A DNA stretch of 64,000 bases, from assembly GCA_050633705.1 (NCBI GenBank), contig JBOEGZ010000006.1, positions 1 through 64,000 of the forward strand, in the 5' to 3' direction. The notes under the pieces are model-generated. The model did not search any database, had not been told where the DNA came from, and saw only the letters and a list, made by a program, of their open reading frames with translations. The stretch comes from JAJFHI01 sp050633705. GTDB lineage: Bacteria; Pseudomonadota; Alphaproteobacteria; Rhizobiales; Hyphomicrobiaceae. A program made the position numbers and the translations under genes. Below, one piece after another: positions 52,609-62,189 of this stretch; position 1 is the first letter of the stretch; every line of letters begins with the position of its first letter.

Positions 52609-54699
52609 ATGGCCCAATCTCAAAGTGACCTTTTCGCCCTACACCCGTCGATTGAGACCGCGTCTGACAAGACAAAGTCTTCATCAACCAAGTCCGAAGT
52701 GAGCCGCTCAAAAGTGACGACAAAATCCGCCAGTCAACGACGTCGTAACAACGGCAGTGATGCCGAAGCTGGATACACAGCTGCCGATATTGAAGTCCTC
52801 GAAGGCTTAGAGCCGGTTCGTCGGCGGCCTGGCATGTATATTGGCGGTACGGACGAAAAAGCCCTGCATCACTTATTTGCCGAAGTCATCGACAACTCTA
52901 TGGATGAAGCCGTCGCCGGTCATGCAACCTGGATTGAGGTGCACCTCGACGCCGATGGTTATCTTTCAATTGCAGACAACGGGCGTGGCATCCCGGTCGA
53001 CCCCCACCCCAAATTCAAATCCAAGTCCGCACTTGAAGTCATCATGACAACGCTTCACGCTGGCGGAAAATTTGATGGCAAAGCATACGCAACATCTGGT
53101 GGCTTGCACGGCGTCGGCGTCTCAGTAGTGAACGCCTTGTCGGATGATCTGGAAGTCGAGGTCGCACGCGGACAAAAACTTTACCGCATGGTCTTTTCAC
53201 GCGGCATCGCACAAACCAAATTGGAAAAGTTAGGCTCCATTCGCAACCGGCGCGGCACCAAGGTTCGCTTCCATCCAGATGAAAAAATATTTGGCAAAGG
53301 GGCTGCCTTTAAGCCCGCCAAGTTGTTCACGATGGCACGTTCGAAAGCTTATCTGTTCGGCGGTGTTGAGATCCGTTGGTCGTGTGACCCTTGCCTCATT
53401 AAGGACGGAGATAAAACCGCAACCGAAGCCCTGTTTCATTTCCCAGGCGGTTTGCGTGACTATCTGAATGAAACGATTGCTGGACGCACCCGTGTTACCA
53501 AAGACATGTTCTCAGGCCGCATCGAAAAGCCAAACGGACATGGCTCTGTCGAATGGGCCGTCGCTTGGATCTCAGATGCCGACGGTTTTTCGCGGTCTTA
53601 CTGCAATACCATCCCGACTGGCGAAGGCGGAACACACGAGTCGGGCCTGAGACAAGCCCTAACACGCGGCCTGAAAGCCTATGGTGATCTGACGAATAAC
53701 AAGAAGGCCACACAGATCACGGCCGAAGATGTCATGAGCACAACCACCGCAATGCTGTCGGTGTTTATTCGCGAGCCTGAGTTCCAAGGCCAAACCAAAG
53801 ACAAGCTCGCAACAGTTGAAGCCTTACGCATTGTTGAAACAGCCGTTCGCGATGCCTTCGATCACTGGCTTGCCGATAATCCGCAACAAGCAAGCAAACT
53901 ACTCGAATGGACCATTGAACAAGCTGAATATCGTATAAAAAAGCGCCGCGAACGCGATATTTCACGCCAGTCTGCAACGCGCAAATTGCGGCTGCCAGGA
54001 AAACTTGCCGACTGCACAACTCGCACAGCAGCCGGTACAGAAATCTTTATCGTAGAGGGTGATAGCGCCGGCGGGTCGGCCAAAAGCGGGCGCAACCGCG
54101 AGACCCAAGCCATCCTTCCGCTGCGCGGAAAAATTCTCAACGTTGCCAATGCCTCTTCTGCAAAGCTCGCCCAAAACCAACTGCTGGCTGATTTGATACA
54201 GGCTTTAGGTGTTGGCACTGGCAGTCGCTACAAGGACGAGGACCTGCGTTACGAACGCGTGATCGTGATGACCGATGCAGACGTTGACGGCGCCCACATC
54301 GCTTCACTGTTGATCACGTTCTTCTTTCAAGAAATGCCAGGCCTCATCGAGAACGGTCACCTCTACCTCGCCGCACCACCTCTGTATCGTCTGACGCAGG
54401 GTTCAAAATCAATGTATGCGCGCGACGAGGCGCATCTGAACGAATTGAAAGAGACTGAGTTCAAAAAGAACCAAGAGGTGAAGGTGAGCCGCTTTAAGGG
54501 CCTTGGCGAAATGAATGCTAAGGAGTTGAAAGAAACAACAATGGACCCAAGCCAGCGAATGCTTTTGCGTGTCGAGCTTGTGGAAGACGACAAAGTGGAC
54601 GCATCAAAAGCCGTCACGGCGCTCATGGGATCAAAACCCGAAGCGCGTTTCCGGTTCATCCAAGACCATGCCGCATTTGCAACGGACCTGGACATCTAA
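52609..54699 (+). CDS. parE: DNA topoisomerase IV subunit B
   Basis: A 696-residue type IIA topoisomerase ATPase subunit that, with ParC, decatenates chromosomes. A ~50-residue Lys/Ser/Thr-rich N-terminal extension precedes the GHKL ATPase: EVLEGLEPVRRRPGMYIGGT, EVIDNSMDEAVAG, and SGGLHGVGVSVVNALS. The TOPRIM domain has FIVEGDSAGGSAKSGRN and MTDADVDGAHIASLL; LPLRGKILNVANAS is the ParE/GyrB linker. The 696-residue length without the GyrB insert favours ParE. parC is not in the window. Confidence 0.96.
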   Translation: MAQSQSDLFALHPSIETASDKTKSSSTKSEVSRSKVTTKSASQRRRNNGSDAEAGYTAADIEVLEGLEPVRRRPGMYIGGTDEKALHHLFAEVIDNSMDEAVAGHATWIEVHLDADGYLSIADNGRGIPVDPHPKFKSKSALEVIMTTLHAGGKFDGKAYATSGGLHGVGVSVVNALSDDLEVEVARGQKLYRMVFSRGIAQTKLEKLGSIRNRRGTKVRFHPDEKIFGKGAAFKPAKLFTMARSKAYLFGGVEIRWSCDPCLIKDGDKTATEALFHFPGGLRDYLNETIAGRTRVTKDMFSGRIEKPNGHGSVEWAVAWISDADGFSRSYCNTIPTGEGGTHESGLRQALTRGLKAYGDLTNNKKATQITAEDVMSTTTAMLSVFIREPEFQGQTKDKLATVEALRIVETAVRDAFDHWLADNPQQASKLLEWTIEQAEYRIKKRRERDISRQSATRKLRLPGKLADCTTRTAAGTEIFIVEGDSAGGSAKSGRNRETQAILPLRGKILNVANASSAKLAQNQLLADLIQALGVGTGSRYKDEDLRYERVIVMTDADVDGAHIASLLITFFFQEMPGLIENGHLYLAAPPLYRLTQGSKSMYARDEAHLNELKETEFKKNQEVKVSRFKGLGEMNAKELKETTMDPSQRMLLRVELVEDDKVDASKAVTALMGSKPEARFRFIQDHAAFATDLDI

Positions 54700-54749
54700 C
54701 ACGCGTCGAAGTGCATTTTCACACAGCTGAAGAGACCCCGTTCGCTCGA

Positions 54750-55142
54750 CTAGGTCTCCGGCATTATCCAACCCATAATGCCACCTGTTGGGTCCTGCAC
54801 CATCGCAATGCGTCCAACTCCGGGAACATCAAACGGTTCGGTCAAGACCACCGCGCCGGCTTTGCGCGCTGCGAAAATCCGTTTGTCGATGTTATCAACC
54901 TCTAGGTAGCACACCCAATGCGGTTGCATATCATCTGGTGCGTTGCCTTTGATTTGCATAATACCACCGGCTGGCTGGTCATCAATTTTACCGACCCAGT
55001 AGGTCTGACCGGCTCCCGGCTGACCCATCTCGACAGCATCAAACGACCAACCGACAACATCTTCAAAAAATTTGACGGCGGCTTCTGGGTCTGATGTCAA
55101 AAGCTCATTCCAATGAAAGAGACCGTGTCCTGGTTTTGACAT
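54750..55142 (-). CDS. VOC (glyoxalase/dioxygenase) family protein
   Basis: A 130-residue single VOC module pair: GLFHWNELLTSDPEAAVKFFEDVVGW and HWVCYLEVDNIDKRIFAARKAGAVVL, ending VQDPTGGIMGWI. The metal-type residues (His, Glu) are partly visible, but the substrate cannot be named; it resembles glyoxalase-like proteins of the bleomycin-resistance branch. ATG 55142 is preferred; the frame extends upstream without support. It lies 137 nt downstream of the desaturase stop on the same strand. Confidence 0.85.
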   Translation of the reverse strand: MSKPGHGLFHWNELLTSDPEAAVKFFEDVVGWSFDAVEMGQPGAGQTYWVGKIDDQPAGGIMQIKGNAPDDMQPHWVCYLEVDNIDKRIFAARKAGAVVLTEPFDVPGVGRIAMVQDPTGGIMGWIMPET

Positions 55143-55279
55143 TTCAAATCCCGTAAAATTACTTATTGATGACAGTTCGCAGGGCCTCTTTTGCCCAGCG
55201 TGCTGACCACACTCTAGCGCAATTCGGCAATGTTTGAAATGAGGCCCCGCACTGGTGATCACACCAAGCACGATGCACA

Positions 55280-56692
55280 TCAACTATGGTTTTGCCCGGC
55301 CGCGCGAGAGGCGGCAATCTGTGCGGCAAGACCGGCTTTGTCATTCACATCTGCATCAGCAAGCGTCGCATCATCAACGTGAACATCACCCTGCCCATCT
55401 GGCGCGTAACCAGGCCCCAGCACTTCGACAATCGTTGGGTGTTCTGGTGTACGCGATTTGGCCCAACCTTCCACGATCAAACCTTTCTCGGCGTACTTGG
55501 GATCTTCCATCAAAAATGCATGCAGTTCTTTCAACTTGTAGTGGGGAACTGACGCAAACAAGTGGTGCGACAAATGATAGTCCATACCCCAAGGGAAAAT
55601 TGCAAAGCGAATAAATGGGTTTTTAACCAGGAATGTGCGGGTGTTGGTATAACGCCCACGGTCAGCATTCCCATGTTGGACCCACTCACGCAGGACCATA
55701 AACAGTGGAAACGACGTGAACAGCGGCAAGATCCACAGCAGCCCATAAAAGCCCCAAGCAGGTGCACCCGTCACGATGTTGGTCAATGTCAGGCCCGTAT
55801 AGACGATTGCAATATAGGCCAGTCTGCCAATCCCGGTTGCACGATGTGAGATAACAGGATCGATCTTACTTTTCGCGAATGCCTCTTCACCGGCAAACCA
55901 AAGAAATGCCGACACCGCCAACCACCCACCAACGACCGTTGCAATCGCTAGCATTGGCATCGCCGCTTCGACAAATGCAACGGCTGTAAACGGTGCAACA
56001 ATGGCATAAAGCACCGGAGCGCGAATAGACCAAGGTGAACCAGGTTTGCTTTTGTCTGCATATGGGTTGGTGTCAACACCAATCGCGCTGTAGCGCACGC
56101 GTGCTGCGATGTAACTGATCAAGTGCGGTGGCCAAAGCATCTTCACAATCGCTACCAGCAAATCGATATGGGCGATTGGAAAATCAAGCCAGTGACCGCT
56201 GTCTTTTGCCTGGTCAAAATTTGGATCGCGCACGGGGTCATTGACAAATTGGTGATGCGCCAGGTGATGTAAGCGGAAGGCATAAGTCGATGTGTAAATC
56301 GGGAATGCGGCAAGCCAGTCAGACGCCAATTCATTAAAGCGACGATTGGCAAACAAAATGTAGTGCGTCCCCTCATGGATCACACCGCCGAATTGATGTT
56401 GACCAGCCCCAATAATTATGACCGACACAACGGTGAGCGGCACCGTCCACCACCAAGAGTAACCAGCAGCCGCAATCGCATAGTAAGCCCAAATTGTCCC
56501 GGCGATCGTAGTTGCCAAAACGGCGTAGACAAAAGCCAGATGAGACAAATTTGTGTAATTGTCTCGGCCCTTAAGAACTTCCAAGCGCGTTGCACGAGCT
56601 TGCTTTTTCAGACGACCTTCGCTCGTCCGAGCAGATGCCGGGTCTGCGATAACTTCGGCATGTTTTTCTGAAAAACTCTCGACTGCCATCAT
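55280..56692 (-). CDS. Membrane fatty acid desaturase family protein
   Basis: A ~470-residue di-iron membrane enzyme of the fatty acid desaturase/hydroxylase fold. The three histidine clusters are HEGTH, HHLAHHQ and HLSHH, and hydrophobic segments lie between them (FVYAVLATTIAGTIWAYY, TVPLTVVSVIIIGAG, VLYAIVAPFTAVAF). A C-terminal tail of ~70 residues rich in Asp/Ala follows. It should introduce a double bond or hydroxyl group into an acyl chain or lipid; the substrate is not predictable. The tandem ATGs at 56692 and 56689 both suit the GGAGAG upstream. Confidence 0.88.
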   Translation of the reverse strand: MMAVESFSEKHAEVIADPASARTSEGRLKKQARATRLEVLKGRDNYTNLSHLAFVYAVLATTIAGTIWAYYAIAAAGYSWWWTVPLTVVSVIIIGAGQHQFGGVIHEGTHYILFANRRFNELASDWLAAFPIYTSTYAFRLHHLAHHQFVNDPVRDPNFDQAKDSGHWLDFPIAHIDLLVAIVKMLWPPHLISYIAARVRYSAIGVDTNPYADKSKPGSPWSIRAPVLYAIVAPFTAVAFVEAAMPMLAIATVVGGWLAVSAFLWFAGEEAFAKSKIDPVISHRATGIGRLAYIAIVYTGLTLTNIVTGAPAWGFYGLLWILPLFTSFPLFMVLREWVQHGNADRGRYTNTRTFLVKNPFIRFAIFPWGMDYHLSHHLFASVPHYKLKELHAFLMEDPKYAEKGLIVEGWAKSRTPEHPTIVEVLGPGYAPDGQGDVHVDDATLADADVNDKAGLAAQIAASRAAGQNHS

Positions 56693-57254
56693 GGTCTCTC
56701 CAAGACCCTTTACAAAAACACTGAGTTGCGGTTGCAAAACAGGGTTGCTTAATTCACCGCACCAACATTTTATAACTAAAACAAATTTTTATTTCGTAAG
56801 CCGCATACAATAACTTCATTTCTGCGTGATTGACTCAAATCAGGTTAATAGAGGATTTAAGTCCGGGAATTGCGCAGCTCAGACCTGTGCCAACGCCATG
56901 AAAAATCGACTTGAATGAAGGTTTCGAAATGCCAATCAAAACGGCTCAGATATCGCTCGACATAAGTTGATTTCGACCAAAACTGGCAATTTTGATCCAA
57001 AATGCCACTGTTATTCGGGATAAACCTGCGACAAAGCCCCTAAATTCCGCCTTTTCCTTGCGTTTTTGCATAGTCTATGTCAGCAAACGCGCATGATTGG
57101 GCGCAAGGGACTTTCAGCGTTCATACAATTGGTCCCTTTTAGAATTTCAGCAATTTTTTGCTTTTCTACCTGGCAGAATTTCGCCCCCTGCGCTTCCACG
57201 CTTGCCAACCGACCAACGCTGGCAAGGAACAGAACGCTACGGAGAACCAAACGA
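56693..57254. other. Long leader/promoter region upstream of the DEAD-box helicase
   Basis: A 562-bp gene-free stretch between the divergent desaturase and helicase genes. Contains a 7-bp hairpin AAGGGAC (57105-57111)/GTCCCTT (57132-57138) followed by TT, and a GGAGAA ribosome site at 57241-57246 for the TTG start. Helicase genes of this kind often have long regulated leaders. The frame extending to 57066 lacks a start site and is not used. Confidence 0.45.
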
Positions 57255-59108
57255 TTGGAACCCACCAAGACCTTTGCTGATCTAGACCTCAGCCAGAAGG
57301 TACTCGCTGCCATTGAGAGCGCGGGCTATACTTCACCAACCCCAATTCAGGAAGCTGCAATCCCGGTCGCAGTAAGCGGACGTGACATCATGGGCATTGC
57401 CCAAACTGGAACAGGCAAAACTGCCTCCTTCGTCCTGCCGATGATCACGCGTCTGGAAAAAGGCCGCGCCCGCGCGCGCATGCCCCGATCATTGATCCTC
57501 GCACCAACCCGTGAATTGGCAGCCCAAGTCGCACAAAGTTTTGAAAAGTACGGCGTCAACCACAAACTTAGCCTGGCTCTGCTTATTGGCGGTGTCTCAT
57601 TCGATGAACAATTTAAAAAATTGGACCGCGGTGTTGACGTATTGATCGCGACACCCGGTCGACTTCTTGATCATTTTCAACGCGGCAAATTGATGTTGAT
57701 GGGCGTTGAAATTTTGGTCATCGACGAAGCCGACCGCATGCTTGACATGGGCTTCATCCCCGACATCGAAAAAATCTGCAAACTCTTGCCACCGCGTCGT
57801 CAAACGTTGTTTTTCTCGGCCACAATGGCCAAAGAAATCACACGTCTGGCAGACTCATTTCTCAAAAACCCCGAACGGGTTGAAGTGGCACCGCCGGCGA
57901 CAACCGCCAAGACAATCACCCAGACATTTAAGTTTTGTCCCGATGGTGAAGACTGGGCCAAACGTGAAATTCTGCGTGAACTTATTACTGGCGCGGGCGA
58001 CCAGCTAACGAATGCGATTGTTTTTGCCAACCGCAAACGCGACGTCGCTATTCTTTTAAAGTCGCTAAGCAAACACGGCTTTAATGCCGGTGCGTTGCAT
58101 GGTGATATGGACCAGAAAGCCCGCATGGAAACGCTGGCGAAATTCCGCGATGGTGAAATCACAATTCTAGCCGCCAGTGACGTCGCAGCCCGTGGGCTCG
58201 ATATTCCCGATGTCAGCCATGTCTTCAACTATGATATGCCGTGGCAAACCGACGACTATGTCCACCGCATTGGACGCACCGGGCGCGCAGGTCGATCGGG
58301 AAGTACGGCAGCCTTGATCACAATTGACGATCTGAAGATCGTCAAAGAGATCGAGCAAATGAATGGCGAAACCCTCGTCTGGGACGGCGAACCGCCAACC
58401 GAGGACGACTATGCCGACGCTGGCAAAAAACGCGGACGTGGCGGTCGTGGGGGCCGCAGTAGCAGCTCGCGCTCTGGCAACAGCCGCAGGTCCTCATCCA
58501 GACCTACATCTTCAGAAAGCCGCTCTGGCAAAGCGCCAAGCCGCGGTGGCAGAGGCCGTGGACGCTCATCCGGCAATGCGCAAAACGGTGAAATCGCCGA
58601 TACCGCAGCCAAAACTGAAACGCTGAAAGTCGTCGTTGATAAAGTTGAGGTCGATCAAGACCCAGGTTCAATGCCACAGCCTGACATTTCCCACGGCCCA
58701 GACGAAACCGCGAACACTCCTGTGCCCGCATCGGTTGACCAAGCCCAGTCAACTGACGGTGGAGAAAAACCGCGTCGTCCACGTCGCTCGCGCGGTGGGC
58801 GTCGCCATAACAAAAACCGCAACAACGTTGACGCCACGTCAGAGACAACATCGGGAGAAAAACCATCGACTGATGAAAAAACGACCGAGACTCGCGCTCC
58901 GCGTCGACGTGCCGTCTCTCAATCGAAGTCTCGTAGCGAAAACACGCCACGCGACCAGAAACAGGCCAACCGAAACGAGAAAAAAGGCCCTGGTACACGC
59001 GCTGGCGGCAAAGGCGGACGACGCCAAGCAGGTGTTGGATTTGAAGACAATATTCCAGAATTCCTGCGCCGCCCTGTACGACGGCCGAAGGCAACAGTTG
59101 ACGAATAA
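57255..59108 (+). CDS. DEAD-box ATP-dependent RNA helicase
   Basis: A 617-residue RNA helicase. The Q motif (YTSPTPIQEAAIP) and Walker A (AQTGTGKT), Ia (PTRELAAQ), DEAD (VIDEADRMLDMGF), SAT (FFSATM), RGLDIP and HRIGRTGRAGR are all in order within the first ~390 residues. The remaining ~230 residues are low-complexity: an Arg/Gly/Ser-rich block (RGRGGRGGRSSSSRSG) and a second basic block ending RRPVRRPKATVDE. Such tails bind RNA and are typical of RhlE-type helicases. The start is TTG 57255 with GGAG 12 nt upstream; this is the only start that gives a normal N terminus. Confidence 0.95.
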   Translation: MEPTKTFADLDLSQKVLAAIESAGYTSPTPIQEAAIPVAVSGRDIMGIAQTGTGKTASFVLPMITRLEKGRARARMPRSLILAPTRELAAQVAQSFEKYGVNHKLSLALLIGGVSFDEQFKKLDRGVDVLIATPGRLLDHFQRGKLMLMGVEILVIDEADRMLDMGFIPDIEKICKLLPPRRQTLFFSATMAKEITRLADSFLKNPERVEVAPPATTAKTITQTFKFCPDGEDWAKREILRELITGAGDQLTNAIVFANRKRDVAILLKSLSKHGFNAGALHGDMDQKARMETLAKFRDGEITILAASDVAARGLDIPDVSHVFNYDMPWQTDDYVHRIGRTGRAGRSGSTAALITIDDLKIVKEIEQMNGETLVWDGEPPTEDDYADAGKKRGRGGRGGRSSSSRSGNSRRSSSRPTSSESRSGKAPSRGGRGRGRSSGNAQNGEIADTAAKTETLKVVVDKVEVDQDPGSMPQPDISHGPDETANTPVPASVDQAQSTDGGEKPRRPRRSRGGRRHNKNRNNVDATSETTSGEKPSTDEKTTETRAPRRRAVSQSKSRSENTPRDQKQANRNEKKGPGTRAGGKGGRRQAGVGFEDNIPEFLRRPVRRPKATVDE

Positions 59109-59132
59109 ACCGGCCTTCATCGAATAGAAATA

Positions 59133-59165
59133 AAAAGGCCGAGACATTTTATGTCTCGGCCTTTT
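59133..59165. terminator. Terminator of the DEAD-box helicase gene
   Basis: Perfect 15-bp arms AAAAGGCCGAGACAT (59133-59147) and ATGTCTCGGCCTTTT (59151-59165) with a TTT loop, 25 nt past the helicase stop, followed by CTTTTATTT. It also sits 33 nt past the stop of the convergent DUF924 gene, so it is probably a shared, bidirectional terminator. Confidence 0.93.
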
Positions 59166-59197
59166 CTTTTATTTGAACGCGATCACGACGCTCTTTT

Positions 59198-59761
59198 TCA
59201 AAATCCACTCCCCGGCTCAGCGAGATACGCCTCTTCTTCCGGTGTTGTTGGGCGGCCTAATGCTTTGTTGCGATGTGGAAAGCGCCCAAAACGATCAATC
59301 ACAGCCTTATGCTTGAGAGCATAGCCTGTGTAACCATCGTTCCCGAGCGCGGAAATCAATTCAACAGAACGTTCTTGATCCAATGCATCTTCGCTGTGCT
59401 CGAATGGCAAGTACAAAAACACACGTTGATGCACGTTTAGGTTCTGGTCCAACTTGAGCGCGATGGCCTTCAGCGCGATCTTGCGGGCAACGTGATCAAA
59501 AGCAAACGACTTGGCAGTACCGCGATAAAGATTACGAGGAAATTGATCGAGCGTAATAACAGAGGCTAAGGCGTGACGCGTACCTATCAGAAGGTCGTCG
59601 ACTGGGGTTTCGAAAACCTCATCAACGAGGTCTGAAAAATGGAGCGAGATTTCGTCATCAACAGCACTATTTTTGCGAAACCAATCTTGTGGACCAAGCT
59701 CATCAAACCAGAACTTGAGAACCTGCCCGACCCAGCGGACCTCTTGGCCATCGCCCGCCAT
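59198..59761 (-). CDS. DUF924 family protein
   Basis: A 187-residue all-helical protein of DUF924, with tetratricopeptide-like packing. The family phrases are VLKFWFDELGPQDWFRKNSAVDDEI, ASVITLDQFPRNLYRGTAKSFAFD, FLYLPFEHSEDALDQERSVEL and RFGRFPHRNKALGRPTTPEEEAYL. Function is unknown. It starts 5 nt downstream of the sufA stop on the same strand and probably ends that operon. Confidence 0.92.
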   Translation of the reverse strand: MAGDGQEVRWVGQVLKFWFDELGPQDWFRKNSAVDDEISLHFSDLVDEVFETPVDDLLIGTRHALASVITLDQFPRNLYRGTAKSFAFDHVARKIALKAIALKLDQNLNVHQRVFLYLPFEHSEDALDQERSVELISALGNDGYTGYALKHKAVIDRFGRFPHRNKALGRPTTPEEEAYLAEPGSGF

Positions 59762-59766
59762 AAAAA

Positions 59767-60159
59767 CTAACTCCGATAGGCAGAGAGCTTTTCTTCTGTC
59801 GCCAATTGCAACTCAACGCTTTCACCGCACCCACACGCGCTTTGCTGGTTTGGATTGTTGAAACTGAAGCCAGACGACAGAGTTGAAACTTCATAGTCCA
59901 TCTCGGTCCCGAGCAGATACATGATCGCCATTGGTTCAATCAGGATGGTCGCACCACCAGATTCAACGACTTCGCACATAGGATCAGCTTCGGTTGCCCA
60001 ATCCATGGTATACTCCATGCCAGCACAACCACCTTTCTTGATACCAAGTTTCAGGCCAACGACACCTTGTCGCGATGCCATAATTTCGCACACACGTTCA
60101 ACGGCGGCATCTGTCATTGTCATAACAGGTGGGCGCTCTGTGGTTGTGTTTGTGATCAT
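59767..60159 (-). CDS. sufA: Fe-S assembly scaffold/carrier, HesB/IscA type
   Basis: A 130-residue A-type Fe-S carrier. The three conserved Cys are C45 (KKGGCAGMEY), C109 and C111 (SACGCGES). It should receive an Fe-S cluster from SufBCD and hand it to apo-proteins. Its position in the suf operon supports SufA; an ErpA-like role is the alternative. ATG 60159 has AAGGA upstream. Confidence 0.92.
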   Translation of the reverse strand: MITNTTTERPPVMTMTDAAVERVCEIMASRQGVVGLKLGIKKGGCAGMEYTMDWATEADPMCEVVESGGATILIEPMAIMYLLGTEMDYEVSTLSSGFSFNNPNQQSACGCGESVELQLATEEKLSAYRS

Positions 60160-60224
60160 TTGGCTTGGTTCCTTCGACCCATAAAATTCCGGGCTCAACC
60201 TAATATAGGTTCGTTTACCAATAT

Positions 60225-60752
60225 TTAAAACATGTTGAGCGCCAGTTTGGCCTCATCTGACATTCGACCTTGGTGCCAAGGTGGATCAAACACAAGATTT
60301 ACCGTAACCTGACCAACGCCTTGAACCGATTCAACGGCATTTTGCACCCAGCCAGGCATTTCGCCAGCGACCGGGCAACCTGGCGAAGTTAAGGTCATTT
60401 CAATGTCGATATCACGGTTATCTTCAAGCTCAATCTTGTAAATCAAACCAAGCTCATAAATGTCGGCTGGAATTTCCGGGTCATAGACCGTCTTGATTGC
60501 CGCCACAATATCAGTTGTAAGACGTTCGACCTCTTCGGCCGGAATTTCTGAGGTTTGCACGACAGTCTCGGTTGCAATCTCAGGCGCGCCGTCTTGAGTG
60601 TCGGAGGAGGAAGACGACGGCCGGGAAGGTTCGTCAATAACAGGCTGGGGGGTATAGTATGAAGCCTTATCTTGCGCCTCTTTCTGCACATCAGGATCCT
60701 TCAAAAAGTCATCCAAATTCGCTGCTGCTTTTTGTTGTTTTTCATCCATCAT
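60225..60752 (-). CDS. SufT-like DUF59 (MIP18) protein
   Basis: A ~175-residue protein. The N-terminal ~85 residues are low-complexity (SSSSSDT, Glu/Gln/Pro-rich). The MIP18 domain follows: TTDIVAAIKTVYDPEIPADIYELGLIYKIE, then LTSPGCPVAGEMPGWVQNAVESVQGVGQVTVNLVFDPPWHQGRMSDEAK. The Cys in TSPGCP and the DPPW motif fit SufT, which matures Fe-S proteins. It lies between sufS and sufA. Confidence 0.9.
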   Translation of the reverse strand: MMDEKQQKAAANLDDFLKDPDVQKEAQDKASYYTPQPVIDEPSRPSSSSSDTQDGAPEIATETVVQTSEIPAEEVERLTTDIVAAIKTVYDPEIPADIYELGLIYKIELEDNRDIDIEMTLTSPGCPVAGEMPGWVQNAVESVQGVGQVTVNLVFDPPWHQGRMSDEAKLALNMF

Positions 60753-60820
60753 ATCTCTGGCTCCCTTGAAGCCCTCAAAAGCTCGTTGTTGATCGCGCGT
60801 TTCAATCAAAACATCTCGAC

Positions 60821-62101
60821 TTAGGCAAAGAAGTCCTTGGCGCGAACCAAGGCATCTGCCAAGGCGTCAACTTCCTCTTTTACATTGTACATCGCAAAAG
60901 AGGCGCGACAGGTGGCCGGCACGCCAAGACGTTCCATCAGCGGCTGCGCACAATGATGTCCGGCACGCACAGCAATTCCCGATCGGTCAATAATGGTCGC
61001 AATATCATGCGGGTGAAGACCATCAATGGTGAATGAAACAATCGCGCCTTTTTGTGGGGCACGCCCATGGATTTTTAGAAAATCAAGGTCATCAAGTTTT
61101 TGATGCGCATAATCGCCCAACTCTTTCTCGTAGGCTGCAATACGATCACGACCGATCTGCATCATATAGTTTAAAGCGGCACCAAGCCCGACGGTTTCAA
61201 CGATCGCTGGTGTTCCTGCTTCAAATTTATGCGGCGCGTGGTTGTATGTCACTTTATCAACCGTCACGCTCTCGATCATCTCTCCTCCACCTTCATAAGG
61301 TGGCATCTTGTCGAGCAGATCTTTCTTGGCATAAAGCACGCCGATGCCCGATGGGCCATAAACTTTGTGACCGGTAAAAATATAGAAGTCTGCATCCAGG
61401 TCTTGAACATCGACCGGCATATGAACACTGGACTGCGAACCATCAACCAATACAGCGATGCCGCGATCGTGTGCTGCTTTCACAATTTCTTTAATCGGCA
61501 ACACCGTCCCCAATACATTCGACATATGCGTAATGGCAACGATCTTGGTTTTGTCGGTGAGAAGTTTTTCAAATTCATCGAACAGGAATTCACCGTCATC
61601 TGAAACCGGTGCCCACTTCAACACAGCACCGCACCGTTCGCGATGATAGTTCCATGGCACAATATTAGAATGATGCTCCGCAATCGACAAAACAATTTCA
61701 TCATCTGGACCGATAACCATGCCACCATAACTCTGCGCCACAAGATTAATTGCGCTGGTTGCATTGCGGGTAAAGACGATCTCTTCAACACTTGGTGCAT
61801 TCAAAAAACGACGAACAGTTTCTCGCGCATCTTCCATGTTTTGTGTTGCCGTATTTGACAAATAGTGAAGACCACGATGCACGTTGGCATACTCAAACCG
61901 ATAAGCGTGATCCATCGCCTCAATAACAGATCGTGGCTTTTGAGCCGACGCGCCATTATCGAGATAAACTAATGGCTTGCCGTAGACTTCACGAAACAGG
62001 ATCGGAAAATCTGCGCGAATACGCGCAACATCAAATTCTCCGCCAGCCAGACCGGCAAGACCTATGTCAGGATCACGCTTAATTGTCGTTTCGATTGCCA
62101 T
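60821..62101 (-). CDS. sufS: Cysteine desulfurase SufS
   Basis: A 426-residue PLP-dependent desulfurase that supplies persulfide sulfur for Fe-S clusters. It has the PLP lysine at ~246 (FTGHKVYGP), the catalytic Cys at ~384 (RAGHHCAQPLMERL) within the SufS-type loop, and VYLDNGASAQKPRSVIEAM at the N terminus. ATG 62101 has GAGG 5 nt upstream; the frame extends 14 codons before it. sufE is not in the window. Confidence 0.97.
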   Translation of the reverse strand: MAIETTIKRDPDIGLAGLAGGEFDVARIRADFPILFREVYGKPLVYLDNGASAQKPRSVIEAMDHAYRFEYANVHRGLHYLSNTATQNMEDARETVRRFLNAPSVEEIVFTRNATSAINLVAQSYGGMVIGPDDEIVLSIAEHHSNIVPWNYHRERCGAVLKWAPVSDDGEFLFDEFEKLLTDKTKIVAITHMSNVLGTVLPIKEIVKAAHDRGIAVLVDGSQSSVHMPVDVQDLDADFYIFTGHKVYGPSGIGVLYAKKDLLDKMPPYEGGGEMIESVTVDKVTYNHAPHKFEAGTPAIVETVGLGAALNYMMQIGRDRIAAYEKELGDYAHQKLDDLDFLKIHGRAPQKGAIVSFTIDGLHPHDIATIIDRSGIAVRAGHHCAQPLMERLGVPATCRASFAMYNVKEEVDALADALVRAKDFFA

Positions 62102-62189
62102 TACTGCCTCATGTCTAAACTGATATCGATCAGCGTATTTCATTTTCGTGTGAGACCGTCTCCTGCCTCACGAACGTTGAGCAACACAT

